Shown piece by piece: positions 59,414 to 64,000 of a DNA stretch of 64,000 nucleotides. The stretch comes from Amycolatopsis bullii (GTDB lineage: Bacteria > Actinomycetota > Actinomycetes > Mycobacteriales > Pseudonocardiaceae): positions 1 to 64,000 of the forward strand of contig NZ_BNAW01000042.1 of assembly GCF_014654205.1 (NCBI RefSeq). The letters are read 5' to 3'. Position 1 is the first letter of the stretch; every line of letters begins with the position of its first letter. The notes beneath the pieces are model-generated. The model did not search any database and was not told where the DNA came from. It worked only from the letters and a program-made list of their open reading frames with translations. Both the position numbers and the translations under genes were made by a program.

Positions 59414-59926
59414 TCAGCTCACCTGCAGGTCGATGCAGGCGTAGAACGCGTTGGCCGTGTCAGCGATGTTCCACACCGCCAGGACCGTCTGGCGGCCGGT
59501 GTGGCTGCCCAGGTTGACCTGGTGCGCGACCGTCGACGGCGGCTGCTGGTCGTTGCCGCTCACCTCCGCGATCTTCTGGCTGCCGATGAAGTACTGGTAG
59601 TTCGACGTGCGGTGGCGGGCGGTGAACGTCCAGGTGAAGGTCACCGTGCGGCCGACGCTCGCCGCGCGCCAGCCCTTGTTGTTGTCGTTGAGCTCGGCGA
59701 ACTGGGCGACGCCGCCGTTGCAGGACCGCAGGCCCTTGGGTCCTTCGACGCTCTGGGGCTCGTACTGGATCTGCCCGCACGACACGACGTGCTGGGCGCA
59801 CTGCGCCTGCCGGCTGGCGGGCGAATTGACGTAGCCGTGCGCGCTTGCGATCCCGGCGGGGTTGAGCACCACCAGCACCGGGGCCACCAGGGTGCCCACG
59901 GCGGCCGCGACCAGTTTGCGATTCAT
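59414..59926 (-). CDS. AA10 lytic polysaccharide monooxygenase
   Basis: A 170-aa secreted copper enzyme. After signal cleavage the N-terminal His (A-S-A|H30-G-Y-V) starts the copper brace; the second His is in TARHRTSNYQYF. Four Cys (CAQHVVSC, CNGG, YACIDL) give disulfides. It oxidatively breaks chitin or cellulose. ATG 59926 has AAGGAGC. A DasR-type site lies 117 bp upstream. No carbohydrate module follows, so it is a single-domain form. Confidence 0.93.
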   Translation of the reverse strand: MNRKLVAAAVGTLVAPVLVVLNPAGIASAHGYVNSPASRQAQCAQHVVSCGQIQYEPQSVEGPKGLRSCNGGVAQFAELNDNNKGWRAASVGRTVTFTWTFTARHRTSNYQYFIGSQKIAEVSGNDQQPPSTVAHQVNLGSHTGRQTVLAVWNIADTANAFYACIDLQVS

Positions 59927-60040
59927 GCCGAGCTCCTTCGGGGACAGGCTCGCCTCCCCGCCGCCGGGCACGGCGAAACCGCGGCCCCGGCCTCGCTGGG
60001 AGGTCCGCCGCGACGGGAAGGGTTACGAGCGAAGGAAAAT

Positions 60041-60056
60041 TGTGGTCTAGACCATA
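60041..60056. promoter_or_regulatory. DasR-responsive element (dre)
   Basis: TGTGGTCTAGACCATA: the core TGGTCTAGACCA (60043-60054) is a perfect palindrome identical to the dre core. It lies between the AA10 gene (minus) and lexA (plus). Confidence 0.75.
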
Positions 60057-60202
60057 CGGCGAATCGTTACCCAGGTCAACGGCTGGCAAAGTCGGGAATA
60101 CTGTTGGTAAGGCGCCAACTGTCACCCGGTGTTCCGTTGAGCGGGACCGCGACGGCGAGACCGGCGGCGGAGCGCGGGACGCGTGCCTCTAGGATCACGC
60201 CG

Positions 60203-60856
60203 GTGACCACCTACGACGACACGTTCGAACACCTCGACCCCTCGGCCCTGCCGGAGCGGCAGCAGCGGATCCTGGTGGCGATCCGGGACTGGGTGGTCCA
60301 GCACGGCTACTCCCCCAGCACGCGCGAGATCGGCGAGGCCGTCGGCCTGCAGTCGACGTCGTCGGTGTCGAAGCACCTGGCCAGCCTCGAAGACAAGGGC
60401 TTCCTGCGCCGCGGCGCGACGGTGTCGCGCCCGATCGACGTGCGCGCGTTCCTGAACGGCACGGCCGCCACCGAAGACGGCGACTCGGTGCCGGTGCCCG
60501 TCGTCGGCGACATCGCCGCCGGCACCCCTATCTCGGCGGTCGAGCACACCGACGACGTCCTCAAGCTGCCCCGCGACCTCACTGGCCGCGGCACGGTGTT
60601 CGGCCTGCGCGTCCGCGGCGACTCGATGATCGACGCGGCCATCTGCGACGGCGACATCGTCGTAGTCAAGCAGCAGTCCGAGGCCCACTCGGGCCAGATC
60701 GTCGCGGCGATGATCGACGAAGAGGCGACGGTCAAGGTCTACCGCCGCCGCGACGGTCACGTGTACCTCGAGCCCCGCAACCCCGCCTACGACGTCATCG
60801 ACGGCGACCGCGCGGTGATCCTCGGCGCGGTCGTGTCGGTGCTGCGCAGCGTCTGA
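60203..60856 (+). CDS. lexA: LexA repressor family
   Basis: A 217-aa repressor. N-terminal winged HTH about 15-75 (LPERQQRILVAIRDWVVQHGYSPSTREIGEAVGLQ). The cleavage site Ala-Gly is in VVGDIAAGTP; the S24 protease Ser is in GDSMIDA and the Lys in EATVKVY. It would repress SOS genes and cleave itself with RecA. GTG 60203. No canonical SOS box was seen in its promoter region. The sequence departs from the usual N-terminus, so it could be a paralogue. Confidence 0.9.
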   Translation: MTTYDDTFEHLDPSALPERQQRILVAIRDWVVQHGYSPSTREIGEAVGLQSTSSVSKHLASLEDKGFLRRGATVSRPIDVRAFLNGTAATEDGDSVPVPVVGDIAAGTPISAVEHTDDVLKLPRDLTGRGTVFGLRVRGDSMIDAAICDGDIVVVKQQSEAHSGQIVAAMIDEEATVKVYRRRDGHVYLEPRNPAYDVIDGDRAVILGAVVSVLRSV

Positions 60857-61227
60857 CTCACCCGGTGACGGGCAGCTGATACAGACCGGCGCCGGCTCGC
60901 CGCCACGCTGACCGCGCTGACCGCCGGAGGCGGCGGCCGGATTGGCGGCGATGACGGCATTGGGGCGGATCGGGGAGCCGGAGGATGTGGCCGAGGTGGT
61001 CGGGTTCCTGGCCGGCCCGGGTGGGCGGTGGATCACCGGCCGGACGCTGGATGTTTCGGGCGGGACGTTCCTCGGCCCGATCGCGCCTGCCTGAGCAATC
61101 GAGCAACCGGGCGGGCACACCCCCCTGCCGACCCGATCCGAAGCCACATCAGCGGCCGTCAGGCCGTTGAACAATCGGCGATCGGGCCGGCGGAAGGGCA
61201 ATCACGCAAGTTCGCAAAGGGTTCCGC
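60857..61227. other. Intergenic region with gene remnant
   Basis: 371 bp between lexA and DUF4287. It holds the SDR remnant; the rest shows no gene. Confidence 0.6.
60921..61094 (+). pseudogene. C-terminal remnant of an SDR gene
   Basis: About 57 codons in the frame ending at 61094. The part MTALGRIGEPEDVAEVVGFL, then RWITGRTLDVSGGTFLG, is the C-terminal end of a classical SDR. A stop (60918-60920) blocks the frame upstream and no Rossmann domain is found. An ATG at 60951 could give a 47-aa peptide, which would not fold as an enzyme. Confidence 0.68.
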
Positions 61228-61479
61228 CTACTCGCGGGCCGCCAGGCCGTCCAGGTGGAGGACTCCCCCAGTGTGGTGCTCCTTGACGAACTCCGGACCC
61301 TTCGTAGCCAGACGGGCTATCGCGGTGGCATGCCCATGGCCGAGGTCATGCTCAGCCTTCAGCCAAGCGGTGATCTCACCCGCCTTCGTCAGATTCTGCG
61401 CGGCGATCAGATCCAGGAACGCGCGGGGAGTGATACCCGTCTGCTTCTCCGCGTTGTCGAGATAGGCCTGAAAAGACAT
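61228..61479 (-). CDS. DUF4287 family protein
   Basis: An 83-aa protein of the DUF4287 type: SFQAYLDNAEKQTGITPRAF, then KAGEITAWLKAEHDLGHGHA. Function unknown; it may bind DNA or a partner. ATG 61479 has CAGGAG at 6 nt. A longer start exists 18 codons upstream but is not supported by a ribosome site. The following 60 bp contain a TTTTTTTGTC run. Confidence 0.82.
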   Translation of the reverse strand: MSFQAYLDNAEKQTGITPRAFLDLIAAQNLTKAGEITAWLKAEHDLGHGHATAIARLATKGPEFVKEHHTGGVLHLDGLAARE

Positions 61480-61556
61480 GCTCACTCCTGGGTTTCGCCG
61501 AACAAAGTCGGGGTCGCTCGTGGTGTTACCCATCGTCTCCCCGACAATTTTTTTTG

Positions 61557-62339
61557 TCAAGCCTTCGCCGCGACCACCGCCAAGGTCGTGTAAGGCAGCA
61601 CGAAGCTCCCCCCGAGCCCGTCGATAGCCTCGCCCACCTCGGACAGCACCTCGGCCAGGGCGTCCGGCGGCAGCCGGGTCAGTCCACCCGTGGTCGGCAG
61701 GAAGTCGAGCCACTCGTCGCGCGTGTACGTCCGCTCCCACTCGACGCTCCAGCGGTCCGGACTACCGAGGCCATCCGCCTTGGCGATCGCGTCGGCGAAC
61801 CCGCCGAACATCACGTCGTAGATCTGCGCCGCGGGCCGCGTTTCCCCGGTGAACGGCGAGCCGGGCAGCACGCGGCGGCAAGCCGCCGCAAAGGCCTCCG
61901 CCACCACGGCGGGCGGCTGGAACACGTGCGCGAACACGGCGAGCAGCCCTCCCGGCCGCAGAACCCGCGCCGCCTTGGCCGGTCCCGCCACCGGGTCCAC
62001 CCAGTGCCAAGCCTGGCCGGCGACGACCGCGTCGAACGTCCGCGCACCCGGGCCCCAGTCCTCGAACTCCGCCACCTCGACGTCGATTCCGCCGCGACGC
62101 GCGAAAGCCGCCATCCGCGCGTCGGGATCCACGCCGAGCACGCGGCAGCCGGCCGCCCGGAACTGCCGGGCCTCAATCCCGGTACCGCAGCCGACGTCCA
62201 GGACGTCGGGTCCGGGACTCGCGGCGACGATCCGGTCCACCAGCTCGCGCGGGTACTCCGGCCGCGCCCGGTCGTAGCGTTCGGCGTCCACCCCGAAGGA
62301 TTCCGCCATCGCGCGTGCTTCATGAGGTTGAGTGGGCAT
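61557..62339 (-). CDS. Class I SAM-dependent methyltransferase
   Basis: A 260-aa methyltransferase. VLDVGCGTGIEARQFRAAG is motif I; VVAGQAWHWVDP and RVLRPGGLLAVFAHV follow (UbiE/Methyltransf_11 type). Start ATG 62339 lies inside the palindromic operator region. It is divergent from a TetR gene that likely represses it. Substrate unknown. Confidence 0.9.
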   Translation of the reverse strand: MPTQPHEARAMAESFGVDAERYDRARPEYPRELVDRIVAASPGPDVLDVGCGTGIEARQFRAAGCRVLGVDPDARMAAFARRGGIDVEVAEFEDWGPGARTFDAVVAGQAWHWVDPVAGPAKAARVLRPGGLLAVFAHVFQPPAVVAEAFAAACRRVLPGSPFTGETRPAAQIYDVMFGGFADAIAKADGLGSPDRWSVEWERTYTRDEWLDFLPTTGGLTRLPPDALAEVLSEVGEAIDGLGGSFVLPYTTLAVVAAKA

Positions 62340-62367
62340 GCGCCCACTTTAATGGGCGCTCGCCCAC
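62331..62367. promoter_or_regulatory. Twin palindromic operators (TetR-type)
   Basis: AGTGGGC-N4-GCCCACT (62331-62348) and ATGGGCG-CT-CGCCCAC (62352-62367), about 21 bp apart, sharing TGGGC-N4-GCCCA. They lie at the methyltransferase start and between it and the tetR gene. Confidence 0.72.
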
Positions 62368-62417
62368 TAGGGCAACCGCCCCAGCGTTCGCGGCGGGCGT
62401 AACGGAGAATGGGCACC

Positions 62418-63017
62418 ATGCCGACCGGGGTTCACCTGCGCGACGTGCGCAAGCAGCTGTTCGACGCGGCCGAGCGGGTGCTCCTGCGCGATGGCCCGAA
62501 CGCGCTGACCAGCCGGGCGGTGACCACGGAGGCCGACGTCGCGAAGGGCGTCCTGCACCGGCACTTCGCCGACTTCGACGACTTCCTGGCCGAGCTGGTC
62601 CGCGACCGGATCGCGCGCCTCGCGGACCAGGCGGCTCTCCTCCACGCGGCGGCGGGGACCCGGACGGTCGCGGAAAACCTCGTCGACGCCCTCACCGAGC
62701 TGTTCGACCCGGTCACGGTGGCCCTGTCGAGCTTGATCTTCTTCCGCGACGAGCTCCGCACCCGCTTGCGCCACCGCGGGAACGGCCTGCCGCTCCTGGT
62801 GGAGGCACGCGAGATGCTGGCGGCCTACTTGTCAGCCGAGCGCGAACAGGGCCGCATAGCCGCCGACGCCGACGTGGACTCTCTCGCCCTGTCCCTGATC
62901 GGTTCGGCCCACCTGCTCTTCGCAGGCCGCCCCCGCGAAACCCTCCCCGACACCGAAGAGCTGGCGAAAACGGTCCACACGATCACCGCGGACGCGATCC
63001 AACGCCGCCTGCTGTAG
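62418..63017 (+). CDS. TetR family transcriptional regulator
   Basis: A 199-aa repressor. HTH in TSRAVTTEADVAKGVLHRHFADFDDFLAEL (about residues 31-61), then an all-helical ligand domain. ATG 62418 has GGAG at 10 nt; ATG 62409 is closer and less likely. It probably binds the twin palindromes and controls both itself and the methyltransferase. Ligand unknown. Confidence 0.9.
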   Translation: MPTGVHLRDVRKQLFDAAERVLLRDGPNALTSRAVTTEADVAKGVLHRHFADFDDFLAELVRDRIARLADQAALLHAAAGTRTVAENLVDALTELFDPVTVALSSLIFFRDELRTRLRHRGNGLPLLVEAREMLAAYLSAEREQGRIAADADVDSLALSLIGSAHLLFAGRPRETLPDTEELAKTVHTITADAIQRRLL

Positions 63018-63182
63018 AAAAGTCCGAAGTGGACCAAGAGCCGCACCCCCGAACGAAACGCAACCCCACGCGGGGGTCCGGGGGCGTGCCCCCGGCGGGG
63101 GTGTGGGGGCTCGGCCCCCACAGGACACAACGAAGAGAGCCTTGCTTGCGCATTCCGCAAGCAAGGCTCTCCCGCGATCGAG
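63018..63182. other. Structured intergenic region
   Basis: Contains three hairpins: GGGGGC/GCCCCC (about 63080-63093), TGTGGGGGC/GCCCCCACA (63102-63122) and a 16-bp stem at 63135-63171. No gene. Confidence 0.7.
63135..63171. terminator. 16-bp hairpin upstream of tRNA-Val
   Basis: Perfect arms 63135-63150 and 63156-63171, loop CATTC. It likely ends the tetR and/or tRNA transcripts. Confidence 0.7.
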
Positions 63183-63254
63183 TGGGCGATACTGGGATCG
63201 AACCAGTGACCTCTTCGGTGTGAACGAAGCGCTCTCCCCCTGAGCTAATCGCCC
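63183..63254 (-). tRNA. tRNA-Val (anticodon CAC)
   Basis: 72-nt cloverleaf on the minus strand. Acceptor GGGCGAT pairs with ATCGCCC; anticodon stem CTTCG/CGAAG with loop TTCACAC, giving CAC; T-arm ends GTTCGATCC. Discriminator A; CCA not encoded. Confidence 0.95.
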
Positions 63255-63294
63255 GTGGTACGAACTTCCACGAAATCCGGGGGTGGACTCGTGG

Positions 63295-63366
63295 TGCGCG
63301 ATACTGGGATTGAACCAGTGACCTCTTCCGTGTCAGGGAAGCGCTCTCCCGCTGAGCTAATCGCGC
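63295..63366 (-). tRNA. tRNA-Val (anticodon GAC)
   Basis: 72-nt minus-strand tRNA. Acceptor GCGCGAT/ATCGCGC; anticodon stem CTTCC/GGAAG with loop CTGACAC, giving GAC; GTTCAATCC in the T-arm. Only 40 bp from the CAC isoacceptor. Confidence 0.95.
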
Positions 63367-63512
63367 GCTGCGGAACTTCGTACTGGCGGAAGCATATCGG
63401 ACGCCTCGCGCGGCTTCGCAGGGGGTCCGGTGTACGGAAAACTGCCTGACAGGAGCGGCCCGAAACGGGCACACTGCGAAGGACGTCCGTGTTCGCCGCG
63501 GGCGTCCCGGCC

Positions 63513-63632
63513 GACCAGGAGAGTCCCACCCCGATGACGGCCGGAGCGGTCCAGCACGCACACCGCGTGTTCGGCCACGGCCCAGTCGATCCCGACGAAG
63601 AATGGTGCGTCATTCAGCGACAACGTGGTCAC
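63513..63632 (-). pseudogene. IS110-family transposase N-terminal remnant
   Basis: GTG 63632 starts VTTLSLNDAPFFVGIDWAVA, then EHAVCVLDRSG. FVGIDWA with the first catalytic Asp is the hallmark of the IS110 RuvC-like domain. Homology fades after about 40 codons; no other catalytic residues remain. The flank 63367-63871 has no other convincing gene. Confidence 0.66.
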
Positions 63633-63871
63633 CTTCCTGTTCGACACGACAGGCAGGCGCCAAGCGGAGACGAGGGAACCGACGGTCGAGCGGTCACTAA
63701 CCGGCGCTCTTCGGCGCGTCCCTTTGTCATCGATCAGCGGTTCCGGGGAAGCCGGGGGCGGCAGCGTCATCGAAGCCCACAAGGGGCGACCGAAACAGGC
63801 CGTCACCCCGGCTGCCACCTGGTTCCTACCACAAACGCCGTCCAGACGCCTGCAACGAAGAGGGTTCCCTA

Positions 63872-64000
63872 GTGACCGACACCGTGTCCACCCCGCCCGC
63901 CGACGTGAACCGCGCTCCGGCGCGCTCGGGACTCCTCATCGGGGTTCTCGTGCTTTCCGCGTTCGTGATGATCCTCAACGAGACGATCCTGAGTGTCGGG
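63872..64000 (+). CDS. MFS transporter (DHA2-like), N-terminal part
   Basis: The first 43 codons only; the gene continues past the window. After a 20-residue hydrophilic start, LLIGVLVLSAFVMILNETIL is the first helix of the DHA2 drug-exporter type, with the conserved ...NETI. GTG 63872 follows GAAGAGGG. Substrate unknown. Confidence 0.75.
   Translation, partial: MTDTVSTPPADVNRAPARSGLLIGVLVLSAFVMILNETILSVG

Noticed and set aside
63367..63871. Intact IS element
   Set aside because: Only about 40 codons of transposase homology, no second catalytic domain and no clear ends.

Overview
The window is very GC-rich actinobacterial DNA. Starts are often GTG, genes overlap by 4 bp (ATGA/GTGA), and the gene content (AA10 oxidase with a DasR-type operator, LexA, twin tRNA-Val genes, Ser/Thr kinase, many SDR and VOC proteins) suggests a Pseudonocardiaceae genome, probably Amycolatopsis-like. 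That genus is an inference from style, not a database match. No phage, CRISPR array, origin or rRNA is visible.

Left part, about 1-38.9 kb. This is a stress and envelope region. Many transcription units share one promoter type, GTTT or GTGT, then 15-17 nt, then GGGTA(T/G/A), which matches the actinobacterial SigB/SigF-like general-stress promoter. Served genes include an ATP-grasp ligase, a FAD-Rieske oxidoreductase, topoisomerase IB, an NAD-epimerase, a Pit/DUF47 phosphate pair, an aldehyde dehydrogenase/FUSC pair, and small DUF2795, DUF4383 and DUF6292 proteins. Several of these promoters end 8-11 nt before the start codon, which implies leaderless mRNA. Embedded in the region (15.8-34.5 kb) is a sugar locus: two GT4 enzymes; two GT2 enzymes plus a pyruvyltransferase; a UDP-xylose-synthase-like enzyme; an operon of carbamoyltransferase, GmhA, HldE, SDR, GT9, UDP-glucose dehydrogenase and a flavodoxin; and a GT2-HAD (GmhB-like) fusion followed by a second GT9. 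Together they could make an ADP-heptose-derived, carbamoylated, xylose/uronate-containing surface glycan under stress control in a Gram-positive.

Middle part, about 38.9-50.4 kb. A copper set comes first: CopC, and divergent from it a Pro-rich protein, CopD, a cupredoxin with a C-terminal tandem repeat, a possible YceI-like protein and a second, membrane-anchored cupredoxin. It is followed by a GH76 mannanase, HtpG, a secreted esterase, an HNH nuclease whose ribosome site lies in a 23-bp hairpin, and a Ser/Thr kinase with an extracellular CBM2-like domain.

Right part, about 50.4-64 kb. It holds a LysR/EamA pair, a decayed S8 protease, an orphan NarL-type regulator, a P450, a lipoprotein, a GH64-CBM6 beta-1,3-glucanase, an MmyB-like regulator with an oxidoreductase, an AA10 polysaccharide monooxygenase with a DasR site, LexA, gene remnants, a methyltransferase/TetR divergent pair, two tRNA-Val genes, an IS110 remnant and the start of an MFS exporter. 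GH76, GH64 and AA10 together suggest attack on fungal cell walls.
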